Origin: Candidatus Fukatsuia symbiotica | GTDB taxonomy: Bacteria; Pseudomonadota; Gammaproteobacteria; Enterobacterales; Enterobacteriaceae | DNA: 64,000 bases | Reading direction: 5' to 3' | Assembly (NCBI RefSeq): GCF_003122425.1 | Contig: NZ_CP021660.1 | Location: forward strand, 84,317-148,316 | Part shown: one piece after another, positions 18,418 through 28,153 of the stretch | How the letters are laid out: every line of letters starts with the position of its first letter | How positions within the stretch are numbered: position 1 is the stretch's first letter | Made by a program: the position numbers and the translations under genes | The notes under the pieces: model-generated | Seen by the model: only the letters and a program-made list of their open reading frames with translations | Told to the model about the DNA's origin: nothing | Database searches by the model: none

Positions 18418-19044
18418 ATGGAAGAAGAAAGTAATCCATGGCCAAGTTTTGTTGATACCTTTTCCAGCGTTTTATGTATCTTTATTTTTATTATGTTGAT
18501 TTTTGTGCTGAATAATATGCTTATTGTGTATGACAGTTCAACCAAATCATACAACGTGGACAAAAAATCAGATCAACAACCGGTTGCTTCAGTGACAACC
18601 TCCTCTGCAGATCAAAGTGGCAATAATAGTTCAGTAGAAAAGGCAGAAACATCGAATCTCGATGGCGAGTCTAAGGAAAAAGAAACCGCCTATGCGGCCG
18701 AAGTCGGATCTTTTGATGTCGGCAATGCAGAAAAAATAGATCTTACTGTTACCGATAAGGCATTAACGATTCTTTATCACGGAAAATTAAAAGGCTACCC
18801 CAAAAAAGACATATTGAAAATAATTGAGTGGCTGAAGAAAAAAGGAAAGAAAAATTTTGAAATAGAACTTTTTGTTTCTCAATCAGAAATTTCATTTTCC
18901 GATTCATTAAGACTAGCCTATGAAAGAGGCATTACATTAATGCAGGAAATAAAATCATTGTCTCCGGATTTTATCCTTAATATTAGTGTCAATGTTACCT
19001 CTGCTAGTTTAGAAAACAAAGCGGTTATTACTCCAAAAAGTTAA
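18418..19044 (+). CDS. siiA: SiiA-like inner-membrane proton-channel subunit
   Basis: 208 residues, the length of Salmonella SiiA (about 210). The N-terminus MEEESNPWPSFVDTFSSVLC runs into one transmembrane helix (to about residue 36). PSFVDTF is the MotB-like motif whose Asp (residue 13) is the expected proton-carrying residue. A Ser/Lys-rich linker (about 45-95) leads to a periplasmic domain. In SPI-4, SiiA and SiiB form a MotAB-like channel that uses the proton gradient to control release of the giant adhesin SiiE by the SiiCDF type I system. The gene starts a same-strand operon, 12 bases before siiB. Identification rests on recognised N-terminal similarity and gene order; the frame is intact. 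Confidence 0.82.
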   Translation: MEEESNPWPSFVDTFSSVLCIFIFIMLIFVLNNMLIVYDSSTKSYNVDKKSDQQPVASVTTSSADQSGNNSSVEKAETSNLDGESKEKETAYAAEVGSFDVGNAEKIDLTVTDKALTILYHGKLKGYPKKDILKIIEWLKKKGKKNFEIELFVSQSEISFSDSLRLAYERGITLMQEIKSLSPDFILNISVNVTSASLENKAVITPKS

Positions 19045-19056
19045 GAAGGCTGTTTA

Positions 19057-20199
19057 ATGAAAAATTTATTTGTCTATCGCCCCGTGCTGATCAGTTTTAC
19101 TATTGCTTGGTTCCCCGTTTTTTGTTTATTCGTACCGGCAATTAGAGAGTATGTTATCGGTAATTTTATGGTTTCGGCCATCTATAACTCTATTATTATT
19201 TTTATCTATGTATTAGGTAGTGGCTGTGCATTGTTTTCTATTTGGCAATCATTACAGAGCAAAAATATCATCAACCATAAAAATGGTTACAGCGAAAATA
19301 GCTTGTTATTGAGTATGAATAAGATTTTATTCTCTAAGAATACCACAGCTAATCATCATGTCTTATTAGATGAACTCTCTGCTGATATTACGACTACCCG
19401 AACTCAGCGTCTTTCATTTATTATGAGTTGTAGTAACGTTTCTACTTTGATTGGATTATTAGGAACCTTTGCCGGTCTATCTGTGACTATTGGCTCCATC
19501 GGCAGTTTATTAAGTCAATCTTCGGGTAGCAGTGATGGCGATGCCTCGGATACACTGCAAATGATTGTCGCCATGGTATCATCGTTGTCTGAGCCTCTAC
19601 GTGGAATGAATACGGCTTTTGTTTCTTCTATTTATGGTGTGGTTTGTGCCATTTTATTAACGGCACAATGTGTATTTGTTCGTGGTACCTTTGAGCAGTT
19701 AGTCGGTAGGCTAAAGCGGCTGAAGCTTGAAAGTGGCCACTCACCTCAGTTTGAACAAAAAAGTAGAAATATTCGTATTGAATCGGCCGTAGTGACCGAA
19801 TTTAAACAGTGTTTCGACGATTTCTATCACGCCTATTTGACTAATGAAAGTGAAAATAAAATAAATCGGTTAGCACACAATAATCAGATACTTCAGGCTT
19901 TTGATAAATTAAATAATCATATGGACAACACCGGGAATTTGTTTGCTCAACAAATAGAATCACTTAAGGGATTACTGATCAATCAAAATACACTGATAGA
20001 ACAAAATAACTCAATACAGGAACAAGTGACAGCACAAAAAAATGAATTATCTAATAATCATGGCATGCTTATAGTGAAGACAAATGAAATTAATGCCGAA
20101 ATGCAGAGTTATAAAATAAGTTTTTTACCCTTACTTGAAAAAATAACAGCAATGTACCAAAAAACAGTTAAAGATACGTTGTTAAAAAAGGTGGGATAA
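19057..20199 (+). CDS. siiB: SiiB-like MotA/TolQ/ExbB-family channel protein
   Basis: 380 residues. Four membrane segments are visible: about 10-30, 38-62, 128-155 (STLIGLLGTFAGLSVTIGSI) and 185-210 (MNTAFVSSIYGVVCAILLTA). The third and fourth are the MotA/TolQ/ExbB channel helices with the family's G-L-LGTF-G and L---GM-TAF-SS motifs. A long coiled-coil tail (260-370) follows. It should form the stator-like proton channel with the upstream SiiA-type protein in the inner membrane. It is shorter than Salmonella SiiB (about 460), mainly in the tail. The stop is three bases before the next start. Confidence 0.8.
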   Translation: MKNLFVYRPVLISFTIAWFPVFCLFVPAIREYVIGNFMVSAIYNSIIIFIYVLGSGCALFSIWQSLQSKNIINHKNGYSENSLLLSMNKILFSKNTTANHHVLLDELSADITTTRTQRLSFIMSCSNVSTLIGLLGTFAGLSVTIGSIGSLLSQSSGSSDGDASDTLQMIVAMVSSLSEPLRGMNTAFVSSIYGVVCAILLTAQCVFVRGTFEQLVGRLKRLKLESGHSPQFEQKSRNIRIESAVVTEFKQCFDDFYHAYLTNESENKINRLAHNNQILQAFDKLNNHMDNTGNLFAQQIESLKGLLINQNTLIEQNNSIQEQVTAQKNELSNNHGMLIVKTNEINAEMQSYKISFLPLLEKITAMYQKTVKDTLLKKVG

Positions 20200-20202
20200 A
20201 GA

Positions 20203-21522
20203 ATGAAAACTAACGTTAAAATAACAGCATGGGTTTTATTGATGTTTTCCCAACAAACCTATGCAACCCCGATGCAGAAATATCCGCTGCAAGTGTTGGT
20301 TAAACAGGCTTTAGAACATCAACCCTCGGTCGCTATTTCGTATTATGAAACAGAAAAAAAGCAAGGTGATGTACAAACCGCTAAATCAGCACTTTACCCC
20401 ACCTTGGATTATACTGCGGGGGCAACGGGTACAAAGAAAGGGACTGCTGATAATGAAAAAAATATCGAGAATAAAGTCGCACTGGGTTATCGATTAACTG
20501 ATTTCGGTGTTCGTGATGCGACTATTAAGAAAGCAGAATATGAAAAAGACAAGACTGACAATGATTATTTAAAGTCACAAACCCTGGTTGCACAGGAAGT
20601 CAGTACGACTTATCTGAACATCAATAAATATAAAGAGATGCTGAATGGTGTGGTGACAGAAAAAACCTTTTATAAAAAAATGTTAAATCATTTTTCTCTC
20701 TTGGTTTCTTCCGGTGTCGCCTTACAATCAGATCTAAGAAAAGTACAGGTCTCTATCGATGCATTGAATAGTCGTGAAATCATGTATAGCTCTATGCTAG
20801 ATTCCGAATTGTTCAAATTAAGAAACATCACCGGCATGGAGATTTTTGCTGAACAAATAGAAACCACTATGCCTTTTTTCATTAATTATCAATTTATTGA
20901 TGACCCCGAAAAATTAATGCAAGAAGTGAAGGGGTCGAGTTATGATTATAAAATGTTGCTCAGTGCAAAAAATGCAGCGATGGAAGATATCAAAGCAGCA
21001 AAGTCTTCTTATTATCCGACCATGGATATTAATGCCGAATATATCAATAAAAATAAATTAGGGCATGCTCCTCGAGAAAATAATGAAAATGAAGCCAAAA
21101 TAAGCCTTAATCTTAATGTCAATATTTTTAATGGATTTAAAAATTCAGCACAAGATATGAAAGTTTCTGCTGCTCACAATCAGGCAAAATTTCATATTGA
21201 AGATTTTATTTTTAAAACACGTTATGACATAAATACACTGATTTCACAATACCATGCTGCGAATGAAACACATGTGGTGGATAAACGCGCCTATGAGAAT
21301 GCATTACAGCTTTCTAGCCTGTATGAACAAGAATTTCAGCTCGGTCAAAAGAGTTTATTAGAACTTATTTCTAGCCGCGGTGAGTCATTTCAATCTTATA
21401 TTAGTATGATCGAGAGTCAATACAGTCAGTATGATGCTAAATTAAGACAATTAGCACTTGTTTTTAAATTGACCCATTACCTTGATATGAATAAAACCTC
21501 TGTTCTTAAAAGAGAAGTCTAA
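20203..21522 (+). CDS. siiC: SiiC-like TolC-family outer-membrane channel
   Basis: 439 residues, the same length as SPI-4 SiiC. A signal peptide ends near residue 22 (LLMFSQQTYA). The rest has the paired helical hairpin repeats of outer-membrane efflux proteins: QALEHQPSVAISYYETEKKQ opens repeat 1, and KNAAMEDIKAAKSSYYPTMD opens repeat 2, with the typical SxYPTLD/SYYPTMD phrases. It would form the trimeric outer-membrane and periplasmic tunnel of a type I secretion system. It is in an operon with siiB (three-base gap) and siiD (three-base gap). No lesion is visible. Confidence 0.85.
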   Translation: MKTNVKITAWVLLMFSQQTYATPMQKYPLQVLVKQALEHQPSVAISYYETEKKQGDVQTAKSALYPTLDYTAGATGTKKGTADNEKNIENKVALGYRLTDFGVRDATIKKAEYEKDKTDNDYLKSQTLVAQEVSTTYLNINKYKEMLNGVVTEKTFYKKMLNHFSLLVSSGVALQSDLRKVQVSIDALNSREIMYSSMLDSELFKLRNITGMEIFAEQIETTMPFFINYQFIDDPEKLMQEVKGSSYDYKMLLSAKNAAMEDIKAAKSSYYPTMDINAEYINKNKLGHAPRENNENEAKISLNLNVNIFNGFKNSAQDMKVSAAHNQAKFHIEDFIFKTRYDINTLISQYHAANETHVVDKRAYENALQLSSLYEQEFQLGQKSLLELISSRGESFQSYISMIESQYSQYDAKLRQLALVFKLTHYLDMNKTSVLKREV

Positions 21523-21525
21523 TCA

Positions 21526-22383
21526 ATGAACAGAAAACAGAGTGATTATTTAATATTGATTATCATGGTGATGACAACGCTGATTATTTCTGTGACATCA
21601 ATGATAAAAATACATTCAGTCGTGCATGGTCAAGGTGTGATCACAACCAAAGATAATGCCCAATTTATTTCTTTGTCTAAAGGTGGCACTATTGATAAAA
21701 TTTTTGTTGCTGAAGGCGCCATGGTAAAAAAAGGTGACCTATTGGCTAAAGTGGTCAATTTAGATCTGCAAAAAGAGTACGAACGCATCAAAGCACAGCA
21801 AGATTTTTTGATAAAAGATATTAAAGAGCTTTCTTCAATTTTGAATAGAGAAGAAGGACTAGGGCGCTTTGTGACTTCCCATGATCTCAGTATTATTAAT
21901 AATCGTGAAGTATCGGCTAATATAGAATTAGTCAGTAGTCAGATAAAAACTAAAGACATTCGATTTCGCTCATTGGGATCAGAAGTATCAGGTTTGGAAA
22001 GACAGCTGACAGGAAAAAAAGCAGAAGTGGCCCTGCTCACTGAAGAAGTCGAGATCCTAACGCCATTAGTCAAAAAAGGCATTAGCCCCTATACTAATTT
22101 TTTAAATAAAAAACAGTCGCTGATTAAATTAACCTCTGAAATGAATGATACGGAAAATAACATTAATTTAAAGAAAAATGAACTGGACCTGGTCACTAAT
22201 GAAATCAGAGCATTGGATAATGAATTACGTTTTTCATTGTCGAAGCAATTATCTAAAAATCAACAGGAACTGAAAGCGATACAAAAGAAAGTAAACCCGC
22301 ACTACAATCTATCACCCACTGCAGTGGACAAATTTCTCTTATGGGAGTCAGCTATCAATACAATCCGCAGTCACCGGTGGTGA
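21526..22383 (+). pseudogene. siiD: SiiD-like membrane fusion protein, 3' end deleted
   Basis: 285 codons. The N-terminal membrane anchor is LILIIMVMTTLIISVTSMIK. It is followed by VVHGQGVITTKDNAQFISL and KGGTIDKIFVAEGAMVKKGD, the lipoyl-like half motif of HlyD-family adaptors, and then long coiled-coil hairpins to about 265. The family is about 425 residues; here the second lipoyl half and beta-barrel domain are missing. At about 22310-22330 the sequence passes into ABC-transporter coding sequence in another frame, so a deletion removed the end of siiD and most of siiF. The truncated adaptor should not work alone. Confidence 0.8.
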
Positions 22384-22758
22384 TCAGTAATCTATCACTG
22401 GATATTCCAGCCGGACAACGCGTAGTGATTATTGGCGATTGTGGGGCAGGTAAAAGCTCATTATTAACATTGTTATCTGGTTATCTCTCACCCTCAGAGG
22501 GTACTATTCTCTATGATGGATATAATCTTAGCCATTTATCCCAATCTTTTTTTTCCCAACAACTTAGTGTTGTCACCGCCCATGATGTGTTATTTACCGG
22601 AACAATAGAAAGTAACTTTGCTTTAAAAGCCCATCCAGATCGACAACGGATGTTACAGGCGCTCGCTCTGACTAACTGCAATTTTATTTTGCAACACCCG
22701 ATGGGGCTACGTTTTCCGGTGAATTTTATGGCGAGAAATCTCTCTTCTGGGCAGCAGC
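22317..22758 (+). pseudogene. siiF: SiiF-like ABC transporter stump (nucleotide-binding domain only)
   Basis: From the deletion scar the frame reads GQISLMGVSYQYNPQSP, then VVIIGDCGAGKSSLLTLLSG (Walker A), the Q-loop region SFFSQQLSVVTAHDVLFTG and a signature motif NLSSGQQ. The transmembrane domain upstream is deleted. Directly after SSGQQ the sequence becomes the terminal repeat of the Tn402-like element (22759), so the Walker B and the C-terminal end are lost as well. It is therefore truncated on both sides and the secretion system lacks its motor in this copy. Confidence 0.8.
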
Positions 22759-23022
22759 TGTCATTTTCAGAAGGCAACTGCACGGAATATCAAAAGCCGA
22801 CTGCACTGATAGTTTAAAATCTAAGGGTGCCAAAACGTACGATAACAAGATAACTAAATGAATTTATTAATTAAAAACCTTTATCTTTAGAAGGCCAGTG
22901 CCCCATTTCATTAACCCAAACCTAACCTTGTGCAGTCACCTTCTGACAGCATAATATCAGTAGTCAACTGCACCGTTTTGGATTATGCTCAATACTCCTC
23001 TTCCCTACAGTGAGGCTTGAGC

Positions 23023-24687
23023 ATGGGCTCCGAGGAGCACCAGATTACCGAGCAAGGTGTATTAACTTTGCCAGAAGCTACGTGGCGTGAAGCACAAAGA
23101 CGGCAGCAAGTCATTGCTCCACTGGCAGCTCAGGAAGGAATTAGTCACCAAGCCGCTGATGACGCCGCCCAACAATTAGGGCTGTCCCGTCGCCATATCT
23201 ATGAACTAGTGCGCCGCTACCGGCAGGGTGCTGGGTTGCTGACCGATCTAGCCCCCGGCCAGTCTAGCGGCGGCAAAGGCAAACAACGCTTGCCAGAGCA
23301 GATTGAGCACATTATCCGTGAGCTATTGCATAAACGCTTTTTGACCAAGCAGAAACGCAGTTTGGCCGCGCTCTATCGAGAAATCGTACAGGCTTGCAAA
23401 ACCCAAAAGCTACGGGCGCCAGCACGCAACACCGTTTCCCTGAGGATTGCCAGACTCGACCCTAGGAAAATAGCGCGCCGCCGGGAAGGTCAAAATGCGT
23501 CCCGCGCCTTGCAAAGTGTTGGCGGTGTCCCTCCAAAAGTTGCAATGCCACTGGAGCAGGTGCAGATTGATCATACAGTCATCGACTTGATCATCGTTGA
23601 TGAACGTGATCGGCAGCCAATCGGCCGTCCTTACCTAACAATCGCCATCGACGTGTTCACTCGCTGTGTACTTGGTATTGTGGTTACGCTAGAGGCACCG
23701 TCTGCTGTCTCTGTTGGCCTCTGCCTGACACAGGTTGCCTGTGATAAACGGCCCTGGCTGGAACACTTGGAGGTGGAAATGGACTGGCCGATGAGCGGTA
23801 AGCCACAGCATCTCTATCTAGACAATGCCGCTGAATTTAAAAGTGAGGCGCTACGCCGTGGCTGCGAGCAACACGGCATTCAGTTAAATTATCGTCCGCC
23901 AGGCCAACCACACTACGGCGGTATCGTGGAAAGGATCATAGGCACAGCGATGAAAATGGTCCACGATGAATTACCAGGAACAACCTTTTCAAACCCTGAA
24001 CAGCGTGGTACATACAATTCGGAGAGTATGGCAACTCTGACGCTGCGTGAACTGGAGAGATGGCTTACGCTGGCGGTAGGTACGTACCATGGTTCGATAC
24101 ACAGCAGTCTGCTTCAAACACCGGCCGCATGCTGGGCAGAAGCTGTTGTGTGTGTCGGCGTACCGAGCATCATCACTCATGTCACGGCTTTTCTGGTCGA
24201 TTTTCTTCCTGTCATCCGCCGCATCTTAACCCGGACCGGCTTTGTCATTGATTACATTCACTACTATGCAGACGCACTCAAACCGTGGATAGCCCGACGT
24301 GACTGCTTACCTCCCTTCCTGATTCGACGTGATCCTCGCGATATCAGTCGAATCTGGGTGTTGGAGCCAGAGGGTAAAAACTACCTGGAAGTTCCCTACC
24401 GTACCTTGTCCCACCCAGCTGTCACCCTATGGGAACAGCGTCAAGCATTGACAAAGCTACGCCAGCTTGGGCGTGAACAGGTGGACGAATCAGCACTGTT
24501 TTACATGATCAGGCAAATGAGAGATATCGTCACCACGGCTCAGCAGAATACACGCAGGACGAGGCGTGATGCGGTGCGCCGACAGCATCTCAAGGAGTTG
24601 CCAGCACCTAGCAAGCCTGCTCCGCCAGAATCGGACGTTGCTGACTCACAGAAGGCCCTGCCGTTTGACCAGATCGAGGAGTGGTAG
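23023..24687 (+). CDS. tniA: TniA transposase (DDE, Tn5053 family)
   Basis: About 554 residues, full family length. An N-terminal helix-turn-helix region (QQLGLSRRHIYELVRRYRQ) precedes the integrase core: EQVQIDHTVIDLIIVDE (first Asp), HLYLDNAAEFKSEALRRGC (second Asp) and PHYGGIVERIIGT (Glu). A Mu-B-like C-terminal domain follows. It cuts and joins the transposon ends together with TniB and TniQ. The ATG at 23023 follows GAGG by seven bases; a TTG at 23017 is the other possible start. The tniB start is two bases after its stop. Confidence 0.93.
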   Translation: MGSEEHQITEQGVLTLPEATWREAQRRQQVIAPLAAQEGISHQAADDAAQQLGLSRRHIYELVRRYRQGAGLLTDLAPGQSSGGKGKQRLPEQIEHIIRELLHKRFLTKQKRSLAALYREIVQACKTQKLRAPARNTVSLRIARLDPRKIARRREGQNASRALQSVGGVPPKVAMPLEQVQIDHTVIDLIIVDERDRQPIGRPYLTIAIDVFTRCVLGIVVTLEAPSAVSVGLCLTQVACDKRPWLEHLEVEMDWPMSGKPQHLYLDNAAEFKSEALRRGCEQHGIQLNYRPPGQPHYGGIVERIIGTAMKMVHDELPGTTFSNPEQRGTYNSESMATLTLRELERWLTLAVGTYHGSIHSSLLQTPAACWAEAVVCVGVPSIITHVTAFLVDFLPVIRRILTRTGFVIDYIHYYADALKPWIARRDCLPPFLIRRDPRDISRIWVLEPEGKNYLEVPYRTLSHPAVTLWEQRQALTKLRQLGREQVDESALFYMIRQMRDIVTTAQQNTRRTRRDAVRRQHLKELPAPSKPAPPESDVADSQKALPFDQIEEW

Positions 24688-24689
24688 CT

Positions 24690-25599
24690 ATGGATGAGTT
24701 CCCTATCACTGACCTGTCTCACTTGCTGCCAGCAGCACAGGGTTTAGCCAGGCTGCCCGCTGTCGAGAGGATCCAGCGCATCCCGCGCCGACCGATGGAT
24801 TGGTTACCCACGTGCGCTTGAAGCGTTAAGCAGACTGGAAACTCTGTATGCATGGCCAAACAAACAGCGTATGCCCAACTTGCTACTTGTTGGTCCAACC
24901 AACAACGGCAAGTCGATGATCATAGAAAAATTCCGCCGCAGCCATCCTGGTAGCTCAAATGATAACCAGGAACATATCCCAGTATTGAGCGTACAGATGC
25001 CATCCGAGCTTTCAGTTTCCCGCTTTTACGTGGCATTGCTTGCCGCGATGGGTGCGCCTATACGGCCACGTCAACGGTTACTGGAAATAGAACAACTATC
25101 GCTCGAATTACTACGCCGTATTGGCGTACGCATGCTGATGATTGATGAGCTGCATAATGTCCTGGCTGGGAATAGCGGCACCCGCCGGGAATTTCTCAAC
25201 CTATTGCGCTTTCTCGGCAATGAGCTGCGTGTCCCACTAGTAGGGGTCGGCACACGTGATGCCTACCTTGCCATTCGTTCAGACGACCAGTTAGAAAATA
25301 GATTCTCTCCTGTCATATTGCCGTTGTGGGAAGTCAATGATGATTGTTGCTCATTGCTCGCCAGCTTCGCTGCTTCTCTCCCATTGCGACGATACTCCCC
25401 CATTGCCACGCAGGATATGGCTCGCTATCTGCTTGCTCGTAGCGAGGGTACGATCGGAGAACTGACGCATTTGCTGATAGCAGCCGCTGTGTCTGCTGTG
25501 GAAAGCGGAGAGGAGTCAATTAACCCCCGTACGCTCAGTATGAGCAATTATGCAGGCCCTAGCGAGCGGCGTCGGCAATTCGAGCGGGAGTTGATGTGA
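24690..25599 (+). pseudogene. tniB: TniB ATPase with a one-base frameshift near the start
   Basis: The true start at 24690 gives MDEFPITDLSHLLPAAQGL and breaks after about 30 residues. Dropping one C from the CCC run at 24782-24784 restores RADRWIGYPRALEALSRLET and joins the main frame from 24871, which contains LLLVGPTNNGKSMI (Walker A), MLMIDELHNVLAG (Walker B) and TniB sequence to the end. An internal ATG at 24871 could make a shortened 242-residue protein lacking the N-terminal domain. TniB is the AAA+ target-site regulator. The tniQ start overlaps its stop by four bases. The lesion is a single homopolymer indel and could be a sequencing error. Confidence 0.85.
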
Positions 25600-26768
25600 A
25601 ACCAGCGCATCGCTGGCCGTTGCACCCTGCGCCTAAAGAAGGCGAAGCTTTATCCTCATGGCTTAATCGTATCGCCGGTTGCTATCAGATGAATGGACAT
25701 GATTTGCTGGAGCATGACCTCGGCCACGGTCAGGTTAATGACCTAGATCTGGCGCCACCCCTGTCACTGCTGACAGCGCTAGCACAGAGAAGTGGCGTAG
25801 GTCTGGAACGGTTACACTGCATGAGTTTTTCCTGCTGGATGCCGTGGTTACTGGACAGCCTAGATGATGAGGTTACGTCAGCCCTGGAAACCTATGTTTT
25901 CCAATTTTCGGTGTTGCTGCCGAAGAAAAACCGAAAAGTGAGGCACATTGCAAGTTGGCGCGCCTGGCTGCCTATGCAGTCAATCCATCGAGCATGCCCG
26001 ATCTGCCTAAACGATTCGGTAGACCACCCAATACTACTTGCGTGGCAGCTACCATTGATGCTGAGTTGCCCAACGCATGGCTGCTGGCTAGAGCCCTATT
26101 TGGGAGGGCCATGGCAGTTCATGTGTTGGGAAACCAAATCTTGTGAACCTCGAGAGGCCAGCGAGCCGATTTTGGTGATGGATCGGCGCACTTGGCAGGC
26201 GCTGACGGCTGGCTGTGTAGAGTTGCCTCGTCGGCGTGTCCACGCTGGACTCTGGTTTCGGTTGTTGCGGACGCTGCTGGATGAACTAAACACACCGCTT
26301 TCGTACTGTGGCTCTTATGGTAGGGATATCCGTTACGTTTGGGAACAAAGCGGATATCCCTTACGCGCCAAGCAAACTTTGTGGCATCCCTACGAGAGCC
26401 TCAATACTTCGGTGCAGTTGCAAATGCTGGAGGCAGCAGCTACCGCGATACATTTAGTCGAATCGAGAATGTTAAGTCCATACGGGGAGCAAGCGGAATT
26501 GTTTCTGACGGAACCACAGACCAAGTTTATAAATGGTCTACAACCGACGGATACTGGGAAAAATGAACCTATCAATTATTGGCGAGAAGCGGCTAAAGCG
26601 ATCGAAGAAGCCATTATCGAAGCGAGGCACAATCCTGAAGCGGCCCGCTCGCTATTCTGGCTGGCTTCATACGGGCAGCATGACCCAGATTATCTGAAGC
26701 AACTACATGCTTTGTTTACCGAAGTAAAAATTCCGCTAGAATTTCTGTCACATTATGACCATAAATAA
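25596..26768 (+). CDS. tniQ: TniQ transposition protein
   Basis: 390 residues. The N-terminus WPLHPAPKEGEALSSWLNRI is the TniQ family opening. A zinc-finger-like region has HRACPICLNDSVDHP and SCPTHGCWLEPYLGG (paired CxxC and CxxH). The rest is family-like to the end. In Tn5053/Tn402, TniQ links TniA/TniB to target recognition and is required for transposition. It overlaps tniB by four bases. Intact. Confidence 0.88.
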   Translation: MKPAHRWPLHPAPKEGEALSSWLNRIAGCYQMNGHDLLEHDLGHGQVNDLDLAPPLSLLTALAQRSGVGLERLHCMSFSCWMPWLLDSLDDEVTSALETYVFQFSVLLPKKNRKVRHIASWRAWLPMQSIHRACPICLNDSVDHPILLAWQLPLMLSCPTHGCWLEPYLGGPWQFMCWETKSCEPREASEPILVMDRRTWQALTAGCVELPRRRVHAGLWFRLLRTLLDELNTPLSYCGSYGRDIRYVWEQSGYPLRAKQTLWHPYESLNTSVQLQMLEAAATAIHLVESRMLSPYGEQAELFLTEPQTKFINGLQPTDTGKNEPINYWREAAKAIEEAIIEARHNPEAARSLFWLASYGQHDPDYLKQLHALFTEVKIPLEFLSHYDHK

Positions 26769-26883
26769 CCCTTTGCATGTCTTAAATTAAATAACGGGTT
26801 AAGTGACAAGTTTTGACAGTCGCGCAGACTGCTTTCACAATGTCACGCAACCGACCGTATAAGTGACAGGAAAAGTAAAAAAT

Positions 26884-27498
26884 ATGCTGATGGGTTACAT
26901 GCGGATATCCAAAGCCGATGGCAGCCAGACGACTAATCTGCAACGAGATGCACTGATTGTTTCTGGTGTTGATACATCCCAATTATATGAAGACCAAGCC
27001 TCGGGCAAACGCGAAGACCGCCCTGGATTGTCAGCCTGCCTAAAGGCGCTGCGCAAAGGGGATACGCTTGTTGTATGGAAGCTGGATCGGTTAGGCCGAG
27101 ACCTACGACACTTGATTAATACTGTGCATGAATTGACTGGCCGAGGTATAGGTTTGAAAGTACTCACGGGTCACGGTGCAGCAATTGATACGACGACGGC
27201 ATCTGGAAAACTGGTCTTTGGAATTTTTGCGGCACTGGCTGAATTTGAGCGTGAGCTGATTTCAGAGCGCACAGTGGCAGGACTAGCTTCAGCACGAGCG
27301 AGAGGCCGGAAAGGCGGACGTCCATTCAAGATAACTGCTGCTAAGTTGAGGTTGGCGATGTCTGCAATGGGTCAGCCTGAAACTAAGGTAAACGATTTGT
27401 GCGAAGAGTTAGGCATTACTCGGCAAACACTTTACCGACACGTGTCGCCTAAGGGAGAACTGCGGTCAGATGGCGTAAAATTTTTTGCTAAAAATTAA
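26884..27498 (+). CDS. tniR: TniR serine resolvase
   Basis: About 204 residues from the ATG at 26884. It starts MLMGYMRISKADGSQTTNLQ with the catalytic Ser in RISKAD, then VVWKLDRLGRDLRHLI and FAALAEFERELISERT, all resolvase/invertase hallmarks, and ends with a helix-turn-helix (CEELGITRQTLYRHV). It resolves Tn402-type cointegrates at the res site that should lie in the 95 bases between tniQ and tniR. A start at 26863 is possible but lacks a better ribosome site. Confidence 0.9.
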   Translation: MLMGYMRISKADGSQTTNLQRDALIVSGVDTSQLYEDQASGKREDRPGLSACLKALRKGDTLVVWKLDRLGRDLRHLINTVHELTGRGIGLKVLTGHGAAIDTTTASGKLVFGIFAALAEFERELISERTVAGLASARARGRKGGRPFKITAAKLRLAMSAMGQPETKVNDLCEELGITRQTLYRHVSPKGELRSDGVKFFAKN

Positions 27499-27580
27499 AT
27501 CTAGTTGAATAGTTTTTATAGGTAGCAAAGTAGTGCAGTCGGCTTTTGATATTTAGTGCAGTCGGTTTCTGAAAATGACA

Positions 27581-27871
27581 CTTTCGGAACCATGGGCCGA
27601 TACAACCTCTCATGCAGGTAAAATGATTATGACTGTTTTTGCAGGTATTGCTGAATTTGAACGCGATTTAATTCGTGAGCGCACCAGTGCTGGTCGTGTT
27701 GCCGCCAAGCAACGTGGTGTTCGCTTTGGAAGACCTGAAAAAATGAATGAGGAGCAAAAATTATTGGCTAAGCGCTTGTTGCAAGAAGATAAATCGGTCA
27801 GTGAGATTGCTAAAACCTTTAATGTTCACAAAGCAACAATTTACCGTTTACAAAATTCACCACAAGGATAA
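27581..27871 (+). pseudogene. C-terminal half of a second serine resolvase
   Basis: Starting at the transposon's right end the frame reads LSEPWADTTSHAGKMIMTVF, then AGIAEFERDLIRERTSAGR and an HTH (SVSEIAKTFNVHKATIYRLQ). The N-terminal catalytic half is absent. Tn5053-type elements favour resolvase res regions and genes as targets, so the element probably inserted here. The N-terminal half is not on the left flank, which is siiF instead. Confidence 0.85.
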
Positions 27872-28153
27872 TTTATTATGCTCGCTAAGCGCTCAGTAGC
27901 GCGTTTGTGCAAGATGTAATGCAAAGAGTAAAAAAGGATGCAAGGGGTAATTTTTATTATTGTTCCAATCTTCAATTGTACTTTTGAATGCATTGAGTAA
28001 CACAAAATCCTTTCTCCAAGGATCGATTAAAGGTTTATTTTAATACCGATTAATTTGCATTAAAATTGAAGACAATGAATGCTGCACTGACCCAATAATA
28101 TATTGGGTACTTTGATCCATTTCTTTTAATTTTTTTCTAATAGACGAATTTGC
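27872..28153. other. Intergenic region, nothing recognised
   Basis: AT-rich stretch between the resolvase stump and a minus-strand gene. No frame, repeat or stem of note. Confidence 0.4.

Larger units (their letters stand above)
22759..27580 (+). mobile_element. Tn402/Tn5053-like transposon with only tni genes
   Basis: The left end starts TGTCATTTTCAGAAGGCAAC and the right end reads, inward, TGTCATTTTCAGAAACCGAC. Both are the conserved Tn402/Tn5053 terminal repeat, with internal ACTGCAC copies nearby (22779-22810, 22930-22970, 27530-27565). It carries tniA-tniB-tniQ-tniR and no cargo such as mer or an integron. The flanks (GCAGC left, CTTTC right) are not the five-base duplication expected, so one side has been lost or exchanged since insertion. 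Confidence 0.88.
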
